64,000 nucleotides of DNA from Microtetraspora glauca (GTDB lineage: Bacteria > Actinomycetota > Actinomycetes > Streptosporangiales > Streptosporangiaceae): the NCBI GenBank assembly GCA_001570385.1, contig BBYL01000013.1, forward strand, positions 1 through 64,000, in the 5' to 3' direction. The notes under the pieces are model-generated. The model saw only the letters and a list, made by a program, of their open reading frames with translations. It did not search any database and was not told the DNA's origin. A program made the position numbers and the translations under genes. Numbering within the stretch: position 1 is the stretch's first letter; each line of letters starts with the position of its first letter. This document shows positions 1-7,618 of this stretch, piece by piece.

Positions 1-716
1 TGCCGTACGCCTTGGGTGCGGGTGTAGGTGGCGCGCATCCGCGGTCGCGGATCTCGGTCGGGATCCTTGCCCTTGCCGCCGACGTCGGTCCACTGCCTGC
101 CAGGGCGGGGTTGCAGGTTGAGCGGCCCGAACTCGTCCATACAGAAGATCACCGTTGGTTCGCCCGGGTCGGGGACGACCTCGCCGTCGGCGATGGCATA
201 CAGGTGCTCAACGCGGGCCTTCTTGGTCGCATAGTCCGGGTCGCGGGAGGCCTTCCAGGTCTTTATGGCTTGAAAGGACACACTTTCCGCACGTAGAAGC
301 TCGCGCAGGCCCTCATGGCTGATGTCCTCGACCACCCCCTCCGCGACCAGGAAATCGGCCAACTTGGCAAGGCTCCACCGGGAGAACGGCAACCCATGCT
401 CCGCCGGTCGGGACTTGGCGATCTTCTTGATCTCACGGCGTTGCGGCAGCGTGAACGTCGGTGCCCGGCCGCCCTTGTACTTGGGATACAGCGAGTCGAA
501 GCCATCGGTATTGAAGTTATGGATCACGTCCCGGACCCGGTCTTCGCTGGTGAACACCACCTGCGCGATCTTCGCGACAGGCATGCCCTGGGCCGACAGC
601 AGCACCATCTGCGCCCGCCGCCAGGTCACCACCGACCCACTGCCGCGCCGTACGATCCGCAGCAGCCGGTTGCCTTCATCGTCATCGATCTCACGTACGC
701 GAACCCGTTCAGCCAC
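1..716 (-). CDS. IS630-family transposase, 3' end cut by window edge
   Basis: The minus strand reads open from a GTG at 716 to the left edge with no stop, so the C-terminus lies outside the window. The N-terminal part has the helix-turn-helix of IS630 transposases (WRRAQMVLLSAQGMPVAKIA, about residues 30-50), followed by the linker phrase DGFDSLYPKYKGGRAP. Near the edge comes CMDEFGPLNLQP, which carries the first catalytic Asp of the DDE triad. IS630 proteins cut and paste their element at TA dinucleotides. No terminal inverted repeat can be checked because only one end is visible. The reading frame is undamaged as far as it can be seen. Confidence 0.88.
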   Translation of the reverse strand, partial: MAERVRVREIDDDEGNRLLRIVRRGSGSVVTWRRAQMVLLSAQGMPVAKIAQVVFTSEDRVRDVIHNFNTDGFDSLYPKYKGGRAPTFTLPQRREIKKIAKSRPAEHGLPFSRWSLAKLADFLVAEGVVEDISHEGLRELLRAESVSFQAIKTWKASRDPDYATKKARVEHLYAIADGEVVPDPGEPTVIFCMDEFGPLNLQPRPGRQWTDVGGKGKDPDRDPRPRMRATYTRTQGVR

Positions 717-805
717 ACGCAGAGTGTGAAGCGATCACGCCGACCGTGGTGGGACCTTGATCGGCGTGTCACCACGAAACAGGGCAAACCCAAGCTGATG
801 CGGCA

Positions 806-985
806 CTAGCTGGACAGGATCGGAGAGAAGCCGCCCAAGGCGGCGGTCCCGACAGTCAGCCCCACCAGAAGCGAGGCCGACCGCGACTTGCCTGAGCGCC
901 GAGCCAGCAGGGCGGCGCCCCCTCCCACAGCAACCGAGAGGGCGATGGCGATGATCGCCTTGATCATCGCGCCGGACTGGGTCAT
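806..985 (-). CDS. small two-helix membrane protein (59 aa), unknown function
   Basis: A 59-residue frame begins with ATG at 985, preceded by a strong ribosome site (GGAGG at 990-994). It encodes a hydrophobic helix (IKAIIAIALSVAVGGGAALL), a basic loop (ARRSGKSRS) and a second hydrophobic helix (LLVGLTVGTAALGGF). I recognise no family. The good ribosome site and the helix-loop-helix layout support it over an overlapping frame on the same strand, which starts at TTG 989 and gives an arginine-rich product. It sits alone behind the transposase and may be expressed from the 986-1376 intergenic region. Confidence 0.6.
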   Translation of the reverse strand: MTQSGAMIKAIIAIALSVAVGGGAALLARRSGKSRSASLLVGLTVGTAALGGFSPILSS

Positions 986-1376
986 CCAACCTCCGAATCG
1001 AAAAGCCTCCGGACCTATTGGTTGACCGGAAGCCGCTATTTACTCGCTTACTTATCTATCGGTTGATGGATGTGGACATATCCACACAGATCATCACGGC
1101 AGGTTTCCGGTCAATGCGGAACGGAACGGACCGTACGAAGATTCTGTTATGCGGCACGTCCCAATGGCACCCAAGGCCGCACATGATCATTCCGAGTCAT
1201 TCTCGCTGATCAGAGCGATTCGGACCGACTTGGAACACTCGCCCAGAGAAGACGATCATTGATCTTATTCGTTCCGAAATGGTTTGCGACGACCGGAGCG
1301 CCCTTGTAGATGCTCCTGACACCTCGGACATGCGGGACAATTCGGAGATCGCATCAATGGTGATGAACGATTGGCG
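986..1376. promoter_or_regulatory. intergenic region between divergent genes with a short inverted repeat
   Basis: These 391 bases separate the small membrane protein gene (minus) from the HTH protein gene (plus) and are relatively AT-rich. TGTGGA/TCCACA forms an inverted repeat around CATA at 1071-1086. One arm, TGTGGACAT, differs in one base from an actinobacterial DnaA box. No clear -10/-35 pair could be assigned, so a promoter here is inferred from gene arrangement. Confidence 0.3.
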
Positions 1377-2468
1377 GTGTCCATAGCCGTGAACGGCCGT
1401 CTCCCGAGCCAGGGGAGCGAACAGCTTGTCGCAGCGCTCAGGGAAGCCCGTGAGATAGCAGGGAACCCGTCCTACGGCGCGTTGTCTCGCTACACTCCCA
1501 AAACCCATCCGTTGAGCAAGACCGCCGTCCACGACATTCTGAACGGACTTCGGCTGACTCCTCTGCGGTGGGAGACAGTTTCCAGCCTCGTGCACGCCTG
1601 CCGTAAGGCCCTGGAACAGACTGGTATCGATCCCGATGAAGCGCTCGGGACGGTGGCGGACTGGCATCAGCGGTACTGCAGCTACCTGCACAATGGCGCC
1701 CCCCAGCAAGAAGCCGCCGAAGCCGGGGACCTGCCCACGGGGGCGATCTCCCCCGTCCTCACACCCGACACCCGTGTTCAGGACATCGAAAGTCGAACCC
1801 GAGTCACCACAGCCGAGGCAGGTTCCGGCGTCTCGCGATCGCATTCACCCGATCGAAGCCGGATGTTGATGTGGTTCGGGCCGCGAGGTGCCGAGCTCCT
1901 CGACTGGGCCGGGGAACGACAAGCCCTCGCGGCTTTCGAACTGGGCGTGCTGCTGCTGAACAAAGGATCTCTGGCCGAAGGCGGTGAGTTCTTGCGCCAA
2001 GCGGCCCAGCTGGATCCTCGCCTGACGTTGAAGGTCAACCTGCGCCAGGGAGCACACCTCTACGGCAAGATCCCCAAGGACATCTGCCGGAGAGTCGCCG
2101 TTGGCTACTCGTGGCGCGGACTCGAAGTGAACGCGCGCCAATGGCGTCACTATGCCCAGGACCTCGACGGGATCCCCGTGGTCGGAGTTCTCTCCCCGGT
2201 CGGACGCCACGCCGTCGCTGACGACGTGTTGGAGCTGAATCCGACTCGGCATGCCCCGCTGGACCCCAACGAGGTTCAGCAGATCGACATCGCGTACTGC
2301 GAGGTCTACACCTCACTGCCTGAGCCGGTCCTCACCAAACATCAGGTCGACGTTCTCAACAGCCTGCTTGAACAAGAGCGGGAAGGCGCTTCCTCCATCG
2401 AGCGCGGGCATCTCATGATCCCGCCGCCCATGGACCTCTCAGAGTTCTCCCGCGACCTAGTCCTGTGA
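1377..2468 (+). CDS. helix-turn-helix protein with unknown C-terminal domain
   Basis: About 363 residues. The N-terminal 100 residues (EQLVAALREAREIAG, then ALSRYTPKTHPLSKTAVHDIL) look like the XRE-style DNA-binding segment common in actinomycete regulators. A Pro/Thr-rich linker follows. The C-terminal half begins near MLMWFGPRGAELLDWAGERQ, includes a repeat-like helical piece (AFELGVLLLNKGSLAEGGEFLRQAAQLDP) and ends in a stretch I cannot assign. The start is uncertain: GTG 1377 is used, with TTG 1371 or GTG 1389 possible and no strong ribosome site for any. It is probably a cytoplasmic regulator with no visible operon partner. The function is inferred from the HTH only. Confidence 0.6.
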   Translation: MSIAVNGRLPSQGSEQLVAALREAREIAGNPSYGALSRYTPKTHPLSKTAVHDILNGLRLTPLRWETVSSLVHACRKALEQTGIDPDEALGTVADWHQRYCSYLHNGAPQQEAAEAGDLPTGAISPVLTPDTRVQDIESRTRVTTAEAGSGVSRSHSPDRSRMLMWFGPRGAELLDWAGERQALAAFELGVLLLNKGSLAEGGEFLRQAAQLDPRLTLKVNLRQGAHLYGKIPKDICRRVAVGYSWRGLEVNARQWRHYAQDLDGIPVVGVLSPVGRHAVADDVLELNPTRHAPLDPNEVQQIDIAYCEVYTSLPEPVLTKHQVDVLNSLLEQEREGASSIERGHLMIPPPMDLSEFSRDLVL

Positions 2469-2600
2469 GACGCACGGCGGAGAACCGGCGCGCCGGGGAC
2501 CGGCTCCCGCCACCGTCCGGACACCGTACATCGGGAGGTAGATCACATCTGAAGATCACTCAGCGCCGAACCGGCCTGGGGACGGGTACGTGATACGGGC

Positions 2601-3290
2601 ATGAGATATCGACTGCTCGCCGTCCTGTTGCTGATCATCGGGACGGTCGCGTTCACTCCCAGTACGGCATGCGCCTGCTCCTGCATGCCGCTCAAGCCGT
2701 CCCAGCAGATGAAGGGGTCGGCCTCCGTGTTCACGGGCACGGTGACCGCGATCCGCCGGATCGACGGTGATCCCCTCGGCCCAACGCCACCGATCGTCTA
2801 CACCTTCCGAGCCGACCAGATCTACAAGGGCGCGGCCAAGGCGGAGTTCCAGGTCGCCACCAACGCCGACAGCGCCGCGTGCGGATACAACTTCACGGTC
2901 GGCTCCCGCTACCTGGTCTTCGCCTCGGCGGGCAAGTCGGGCCTGTTCCAGGTCGACCCCGGGGTACGCCTGCACACGTCGCTGTGCTCGGGGGACCAGA
3001 TGGTCCGCCCCGGTACGGGCCCGCTCCGCCCGAGGGACGGGATCGTACGCGACCAGGACGGCTACAGCGGGGAGCGCCTGGGCAAGGCGCTTCTCACCGC
3101 ACTCGGCAAGCCGACAGCGGCTCCGGCACCCACGCCGTCGCCCGCGGTCACCCTCACCCCCAACACCTCAGGCAGTTCCTCGGGAGACGGCCGGGCCCCG
3201 ATCGGGATCTACACGGGAGCGGCCGGCGCCGGCGCCGCAATCGCCTTCGCGGGCTGGCGGATCCTCAGGCGACGCCCCGAGTCCGACTGA
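2601..3290 (+). CDS. secreted TIMP/netrin-like (NTR) domain protein
   Basis: A signal peptide (RYRLLAVLLLIIGTVAFTP) precedes CACSC directly after the predicted cleavage site near residue 27. An N-terminal CxC, a β-rich domain (VFTGTVTAI, YTFRADQIYKG, YLVFASAG) and a late Cys (LCSGDQM) are typical of bacterial tissue-inhibitor-of-metalloproteinase-like proteins. The tail has a Pro/Thr-rich spacer, one hydrophobic helix (IGIYTGAAGAGAAIAFAGW) and a basic end (RILRRRPESD), so the protein is probably anchored outside the membrane by its C-terminus. No LPXTG motif is seen. Protease inhibition is not established for bacterial members and is not claimed here. Confidence 0.75.
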   Translation: MRYRLLAVLLLIIGTVAFTPSTACACSCMPLKPSQQMKGSASVFTGTVTAIRRIDGDPLGPTPPIVYTFRADQIYKGAAKAEFQVATNADSAACGYNFTVGSRYLVFASAGKSGLFQVDPGVRLHTSLCSGDQMVRPGTGPLRPRDGIVRDQDGYSGERLGKALLTALGKPTAAPAPTPSPAVTLTPNTSGSSSGDGRAPIGIYTGAAGAGAAIAFAGWRILRRRPESD

Positions 3291-3360
3291 CATGTCGCCT
3301 CCCGCGTGATCAAGAGGTGAGGAACACGTCTGTCGGAGGCCTCTGGCAGGCTGATGGCCC

Positions 3361-3903
3361 GTGAGGAACAAGGATGCGCCGGACTTCCGCCAGATCACCG
3401 ATCGGCGGGAGATGTCTCCCGAGCTGAGACGGGAACTGATCGAGTGCTGGGTCACGGTGAGCAACGCGGGAGGCGCGGCCGGCTTCCCCTTCCCTCCTGT
3501 CGGCTTCGACGAGGTGGCGTCGGTGGCCGATCAGCTCATCGCCGGCCTCGATCCGCGGCGCAGCCGTTTCCTTCTGGCCTTCGTTGACGGGGTGCTGGCG
3601 GGCTGGCTGAACGTGCGCCGGGACGTCAACCCGCTGATCGCGCACTGGGGCACAGTTCACCACGTCCAGACGCACACCGACTTCCGGGGCAGGGGTGTCG
3701 GCGCCGCGTTGATGCACCGCGTACGCGACCTGGCGCGCGAGGAGATGGGCCTTGAACAGCTTCACCTCGCCGCGCGCGGCGGTGTGGGACTCGAAGGTTT
3801 CTACGGCCGGCTGGGTTGGAAGGAGATCGGCCGCCGGCCCGGCGCGCTGCGGCTCGCGCCCGGCGACGATCGCGACGAGATCCTGATGATGCTCACGCTC
3901 TGA
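3361..3903 (+). CDS. GNAT family N-acetyltransferase
   Basis: 180 residues. The acetyl-CoA binding motif A is visible as VQTHTDFRGRGVGAALMHRVRDLA (R/QxxGxG/A = RGRGVGA), with motif B as LEGFYGRLGWKEIG. The N-terminal segment (EMSPELRRELIECWVTVSNAGGAAGFPFPPV) matches GNATs of the phosphinothricin/general type in actinomycetes. GTG 3361 is taken as the start. The enzyme should move an acetyl group from acetyl-CoA to an amine, but the substrate cannot be read from sequence. It is a single gene, convergent with the DUF4916 gene. Confidence 0.85.
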   Translation: MRNKDAPDFRQITDRREMSPELRRELIECWVTVSNAGGAAGFPFPPVGFDEVASVADQLIAGLDPRRSRFLLAFVDGVLAGWLNVRRDVNPLIAHWGTVHHVQTHTDFRGRGVGAALMHRVRDLAREEMGLEQLHLAARGGVGLEGFYGRLGWKEIGRRPGALRLAPGDDRDEILMMLTL

Positions 3904-3952
3904 CACCGAACCGTGGCGCCCTGGAGCCTCGATCACCACCCCGCCTGAGCGG

Positions 3953-4489
3953 TCAGGAAAGGCACCCGACGTACGCGAGTGCCTGCTTCAGCAGGACGCC
4001 CTGCCCGCCGGCCATCTCCTGCTGCACCAGGGGCGACGCGGCCTCCTCCGGCGTGAACCAGACGAGGTCGAGGGCGTCCTGCCGGGGACGGCAGTCGCCC
4101 ACGACCGGCACCACGTAGGCGAGGGACACCGCGTGCTGCCGGGGATCGTGGTAGGGCGTGATGCCCTGCGTCGGAAAATACTCGGCGATGGTGAACGGCT
4201 GCGGAGAGGCGGGAACGCGCGGCAACGCCGTCGGCCCGAGATCCTTCTCCAGGTGGCGCATGAGCGCGTCACGGACCCGCTCGTGGTGCAGCACGCGGCC
4301 GGAGACGAGGGCCCGGCTGACCGTCCCGTCCGATCCGATGCGCAGCAGCAGGCCGACATGCGTGACCACTCCTGTGTCGTCGACGCGTACCGGCACGGCG
4401 TCGACGTAGAGGATCGGCATCCGCGCGCGGGTCGACTCCAGTTCTTCTGGGCTGAGCCAACTGGGCGTGGTTTCGGTCATTTCGGTCAT
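3953..4489 (-). CDS. DUF4916 (NUDIX-related) family protein
   Basis: 178 residues from ATG 4489, with a second ATG three codons later. The order PSWLSPEELESTRARMPILYVDAVPVRVD, GLLLR, ALVSGRVLHHERVRDALMRHLEKDLG, AEYFPTQG, HDPRQHAVSLAYVVPV, LDLVWFTPEEA is characteristic of DUF4916. This actinobacterial family has a NUDIX-like fold but lacks the canonical GX5EX7REUXEEXGU box, and that box is absent here too. Pyrophosphohydrolase activity is therefore doubtful. An upstream extension of the frame exists but runs over the remnant at 4582-4668 and has no family similarity. Confidence 0.8.
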   Translation of the reverse strand: MTEMTETTPSWLSPEELESTRARMPILYVDAVPVRVDDTGVVTHVGLLLRIGSDGTVSRALVSGRVLHHERVRDALMRHLEKDLGPTALPRVPASPQPFTIAEYFPTQGITPYHDPRQHAVSLAYVVPVVGDCRPRQDALDLVWFTPEEAASPLVQQEMAGGQGVLLKQALAYVGCLS

Positions 4490-4581
4490 TAACCGATCGT
4501 ACTTCGCAGCCTGCTCAGCGAGGTGATCACGCCCGAACAGACGTGTCCCCAAAGCCCCTTCCAGCGCTGAAGACTCCGTAG

Positions 4582-4668
4582 GTGAGCAAGACGACTCCGG
4601 GCGAATATCGAGACTTCGAATTCTGGGTGTTCGATGTCTCCAAGGGCATCCTGCTCGCCGAGGGCTGA
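4582..4668 (+). pseudogene. 28-codon fragment, probable gene remnant
   Basis: GTG 4582 opens a 28-codon frame (SKTTPGEYRDFEFWVFDVSK..., ending LLAEG). It looks like the first β-strands of a longer protein cut by a TGA. It lies between the DUF4916 gene and another remnant, so decay is more likely than a functional peptide. No family is recognised. Confidence 0.2.
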
Positions 4669-4735
4669 CGGATCGACCCACCGATCCGGCGGCCGGCCGG
4701 CCATCCATGCGACCCGACGGGCGACCAGCACACGC

Positions 4736-4972
4736 CTAACTACACGCGGCGCCGTTGATCAGGAAGCGTGCCGGGGTAAGGTCGGCGCCCGTGTTGGTGC
4801 CATTGAATCCGATGTGAAGGGTCTGTCCAGGGGCGATGTCCTTGTTCCATGCCACGCCCCTGGCCGTCACCACGGCTCCGGCCTGCGACCACTCGGCCGA
4901 CCAGCCCGAGGTCACATGCTGGCCGACGATGCCGCAACCAGTGGAGACGAGCGGCGGCCGGCCTGTTCTCAT
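4736..4972 (-). pseudogene. C-terminal fragment of a carbohydrate-binding module (CBM2-like) protein
   Basis: The reading frame ending at 4736 gives VTSGWSAEWSQAGAVVTARG, VAWNKDIAPGQTLHIGFNG and TPARFLINGAACS. These are the last strands of a family 2 carbohydrate-binding module, including the terminal NGxxC cysteine and conserved Trp residues. Upstream, toward 5013, the frame has no enzyme or signal peptide, only the end of the TetR gene. This is therefore the tail of a lost cellulase, chitinase or other secreted protein. Confidence 0.6.
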
Positions 4973-5013
4973 GCAGGGGAGGTGTCGTCGCCGCGCCGGC
5001 CGACTGACCCGGC

Positions 5014-5754
5014 TCAGGCCCGGGCGGCGCGTTCGACCGCCACCCCCACCCCGTCGAGCAGGTAGTCCAGGCCGGCGCGGAAGTCGTCGTCCGGACCGGC
5101 CCCCGGGTCGGGGGCGAACACCCCGGCCTCGACGGCGCGGGCCAGCGCCGGGAACCGGCCGGGGCTCGCGAGCTCGGTGAGCAGGGCGGCGTACGCCCCG
5201 TCGGCCCCTTCCTCTGGTTCGGCGGGCATGGACGCCAGGAGCTGGGCCGCGCCGCGCACGTAGTGCAGCACCAGCATGACCACCGAGAACCGGGCCCGCT
5301 GGTCCAGCGGCGTACCGCCGAGGGCGCGCAGCGCGGCGTCCAGCCAGGCGAGCTGGCCGGGGTCCATCGGCGGGGAGTTCACCAGCTGGACGATCCACGG
5401 ATGCCGCAGGTAGACGCCGAACAGCTCGACGGCCCACCGAGTGAGTGAGCCGCGCCAGTCGGCCGGCGCAGTGCCGAACTCCGGCGGCGGGCCGGGCACA
5501 GCGTCCAGCATGAACAGCTGCAGGTCGTCCTTGCCGGCCACGTGCCGGTACAGCGACATGGGCGCGCAGCCGAGCCGTTCGGCGAGCCGCGCCATGGACA
5601 GCGCGGCCAGACCCTCCTCGTCGGCGAGGGCGACGGCCGCCGCCACGATCCGCTCCAGGCTGAGCGCGGGCGTGCGTCCCCGCCCCTTCGGCTTGGCCCG
5701 CCCCCACAGCACGTTCAGCGCGTGCGGCAGCTCGTCTCCGATGTCGTCCGGCAT
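5014..5754 (-). CDS. TetR family transcriptional regulator
   Basis: 246 residues from ATG 5754. The DNA-binding domain is visible at about residues 25-75 (SLERIVAAAVALADEEGLAA, LSMARLAERLGCAPMSLYRHV). The C-terminal part (GSLTRWAVELFGVYLRHPWIVQLVNSPPMDPGQ) fits the TetR_C_1 ligand-binding domain. It is divergent from the DUF2306 gene. The 100-bp gap between them holds three palindromes with the same TGCGTA half-sites, so it probably represses itself and the neighbour and is released by an unknown ligand. The Arg-rich upstream extension of the frame is rejected because it would run across the operators. Confidence 0.88.
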   Translation of the reverse strand: MPDDIGDELPHALNVLWGRAKPKGRGRTPALSLERIVAAAVALADEEGLAALSMARLAERLGCAPMSLYRHVAGKDDLQLFMLDAVPGPPPEFGTAPADWRGSLTRWAVELFGVYLRHPWIVQLVNSPPMDPGQLAWLDAALRALGGTPLDQRARFSVVMLVLHYVRGAAQLLASMPAEPEEGADGAYAALLTELASPGRFPALARAVEAGVFAPDPGAGPDDDFRAGLDYLLDGVGVAVERAARA

Positions 5755-5774
5755 TCCAGGGAGTTTACCAGTTT

Positions 5775-5827
5775 GCGTATGGCCTACGCTTTGCGTATAT
5801 GATACGCAATAAGCGTATGGCATACGC
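5775..5827. promoter_or_regulatory. three tandem palindromic operators between tetR-like and DUF2306 genes
   Basis: Three related palindromes lie in 53 bases: 5775-5789 (GCGTA, 5-base centre, TACGC), 5791-5809 (TTGCGTAT-ATG-ATACGCAA, perfect) and 5813-5827 (GCGTATG-G-CATACGC, perfect). They sit between the two divergent genes, the usual place for TetR operators. The -10/-35 elements of both genes presumably overlap them. Confidence 0.75.
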
Positions 5828-5857
5828 ATCCACTCGACCGTCCTCCTTGGAGCCGTC

Positions 5858-6577
5858 ATGCACACGACGATCGACAGTCCTCCGCCGGTACCGGCCCGCC
5901 GGCGTCCGTGGTGGCGGCGCCGCTGGACGGTGCCGCTCGGCCTGGTCACGGCCGGGTTCCTCGCGTTCTCGCTGCCGCCGTACCTGACCGGGGACCCGTC
6001 GCTGTCCCGGGTGCCGCAGCCAGAGGGGTTCGGCCCGCACTACCCGCTGCTCGTGGCGCACGTGCTGTTCGCCTCGGTCTCCATGATCACCGCGTTCTTC
6101 CAGGTGTGGCCGTGGTTCCGCCGGCGGCACCCGGTGTGGCACCGGCGCGCCGGGCGGGTCTACGTGTTCGCCGGGGTGCTGCCGGCCGGGCTGACCGGCC
6201 TGGTCATCGGGGCGCGCACCCCGTTCGGGCCGTTCCTCGCGGTCAGCGACGTGCTCCTCGCCCTGCTGTGGCTCGCCTTCACCGTGGCGGGCTGGCGCGC
6301 CGCCCGCGCCCGCCGGTACGCCGACCACCGGCGCTGGATGCTGCGCAGCGCCGTGCTGACCTACTCCATCATCACCAACCGGGTGTGGACCGGGATCCTG
6401 ATCATCGCCCTGCCCCCGCTGCAGGACACCGTCTTCCACGGCGACCCCGACCTGATGGCGTGGACGATCTCCGGGCTGTCCGGCTGGCTCGGCTGGACGA
6501 TCCCGCTGCTGGCCGTGGAGTGGTACCTGGAGCGCGAGGTGGCCCGCCGCGGCCGCCGCACCGCGCTCGCGACCTGA
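5858..6577 (+). CDS. DUF2306 integral membrane protein
   Basis: 239 residues with about seven hydrophobic helices: VPLGLVTAGFLAFSLPPYL, LLVAHVLFASVSMITAFFQV, VYVFAGVLPAGLTGLVIG, FLAVSDVLLALLWLAFTVAG and others. Two histidine positions are typical of the family (HPVWHRRAGRVYVFAG, ADHRRWMLRSA). DUF2306 proteins are of unknown function. The arrangement suggests this one is the main target of the divergent TetR repressor. TTGGAG seven bases before ATG 5858 serves as ribosome site. It is followed by a strong hairpin at 6605. Confidence 0.85.
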   Translation: MHTTIDSPPPVPARRRPWWRRRWTVPLGLVTAGFLAFSLPPYLTGDPSLSRVPQPEGFGPHYPLLVAHVLFASVSMITAFFQVWPWFRRRHPVWHRRAGRVYVFAGVLPAGLTGLVIGARTPFGPFLAVSDVLLALLWLAFTVAGWRAARARRYADHRRWMLRSAVLTYSIITNRVWTGILIIALPPLQDTVFHGDPDLMAWTISGLSGWLGWTIPLLAVEWYLEREVARRGRRTALAT

Positions 6578-6604
6578 TGGACCTTGACGGTCCCAGAAAC
6601 CAGA

Positions 6605-6639
6605 AGAGCCCCCCTCGCTGAAGTCGCGAGAGGGGCTCT
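6605..6639. terminator. hairpin terminator between DUF2306 gene and tRNA-Ser
   Basis: AGAGCCCC/CTCGC and GCGAG/AGGGGCTCT form a stem of about 13 base pairs around a TGAAGTC loop. It lies between the 3' ends of the convergent DUF2306 gene and tRNA-Ser gene and could end transcription in both directions. Confidence 0.75.
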
Positions 6640-6645
6640 GACCTG

Positions 6646-6735
6646 CGGAGGCTCGGGGATTTGAACCCCGGATGGGCTTAAGACCCAAACCGCATTAGCA
6701 GTGCGGCGCCATAGACCTGACTAGGCGAAGCCTCC
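6646..6735 (-). tRNA. tRNA-Ser (anticodon GCU)
   Basis: 90 nt with full cloverleaf elements. The acceptor stem is GGAGGCU/AGCCUCC. The anticodon arm is CCGCA-CUGCUAA-UGCGG with anticodon GCU in the loop. The long serine-type variable arm is GGUCUUAAGCC. The T arm has GGUUCAAAUCC, and the discriminator is G. CCA is not encoded. The length and variable arm confirm a class II serine tRNA reading AGC/AGU codons. Confidence 0.95.
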
Positions 6736-6895
6736 TGGTTGCCGATCGGCTCAAGACAGAGTACCGGCGATTGTGCCAGCCAGCAAAGCGAAACCGGCCT
6801 TGATCGATCCCGACAGGCGACAGCGCGAGGAGGGTATGCCGGCAGGTGGACGACATCACCCCGCGATCACCCGTCGGCTGGGTCGCGATCCCGAA

Positions 6896-6936
6896 CGCAC
6901 AGCTCTTGTCCACAGCCTGTGGACAAGAGCTGTGCG
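6896..6936. repeat. perfect 41-bp palindrome with two inverted DnaA boxes
   Basis: Two 20-base arms (6896-6915 and 6917-6936) are exact reverse complements around a single C at 6916. Inside lie TTGTCCACA (6906-6914) and its inverse TGTGGACAA (6918-6926), the preferred DnaA box of Streptomyces-type chromosomes. It starts 19 bases downstream of the yceI stop and has no U-tract on either side. It could be a DnaA-binding site away from oriC, a U-less terminator of yceI, or both. Confidence 0.8.
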
Positions 6937-6954
6937 TAAAGCTGGGGAACTCGC

Positions 6955-7518
6955 TCAGGCCTGCCGTACGGCTTCGCCCTCGATCTCAATCTTGACCTTC
7001 TTGCCGACCAGAACGCCACCGGTCTCCAGGGCCTGGTTGTAGGTCAGGCCGAAGTCCTCGCGGTCGATCTCGGTCTCGGCGCTGAAGCCGAAGATCTCCT
7101 GGCCCCACGGGTTCTGCGCGGCACCGCCGAACTCGACCTTGAGCTTGACCTCCTTGGTGACGTCACGGATCGTGAGGTCGCCGACGAGGACGAACTCGTC
7201 GTCGGAGTGGTCGGCCACCCGGGCGCTGCGGAAGGTGATCTCCGGGAACTTCTCGGCGGAGAGGAAGTCGTCGCTGCGGAGGTGGTTGTCGCGGTCGCCC
7301 ACACCGGTGTGGATGCTCGCGGTCTTGATCACGGCCTCGACGCCCGACTCCAGCGGGTTCTCGGCGATGACGATCTTGCCCTCGAACTCGGCGAAGTTGC
7401 CGCGGACCTTGCTGACCATCATGTGCTTGACGACGAACCCGACGCGCGTGTGCGCGATGTCCAGGGCGAAGGTCCCTGCCGTCGGAATCTTGATGCCTTC
7501 CCACTCACGGATGCTCAT
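6955..7518 (-). CDS. YceI family protein
   Basis: 187 residues. Family landmarks in order are GTFALDIAHTRVGFVVKHMMVSKVRG, FAEFEGKI, VEAVIKTASIHTGVGDRDNHLRSDDFLSAEKFPEITFRS, VGDLTIRDVTKEVKLKVEF and RAGFSAETEIDREDFGL-type ends. YceI proteins are β-barrel lipocalin-like folds that bind isoprenoid or other lipophilic molecules. This one has no signal peptide, as is usual for actinobacterial members. ATG 7518 (MSIREWEG) is chosen over an upstream start because it begins at the conserved edge. It is divergent from the MarR gene, which probably regulates it. Confidence 0.9.
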   Translation of the reverse strand: MSIREWEGIKIPTAGTFALDIAHTRVGFVVKHMMVSKVRGNFAEFEGKIVIAENPLESGVEAVIKTASIHTGVGDRDNHLRSDDFLSAEKFPEITFRSARVADHSDDEFVLVGDLTIRDVTKEVKLKVEFGGAAQNPWGQEIFGFSAETEIDREDFGLTYNQALETGGVLVGKKVKIEIEGEAVRQA

Positions 7519-7618
7519 GCTGGCCTCCCGATGTACTTGCCGCGTGGATGTCTGAGCAAGCAATTGTCTACAGGAGGAATATTCCCCATGTCAAATAAGA
7601 CGCGGTAGACTGCGCCAT

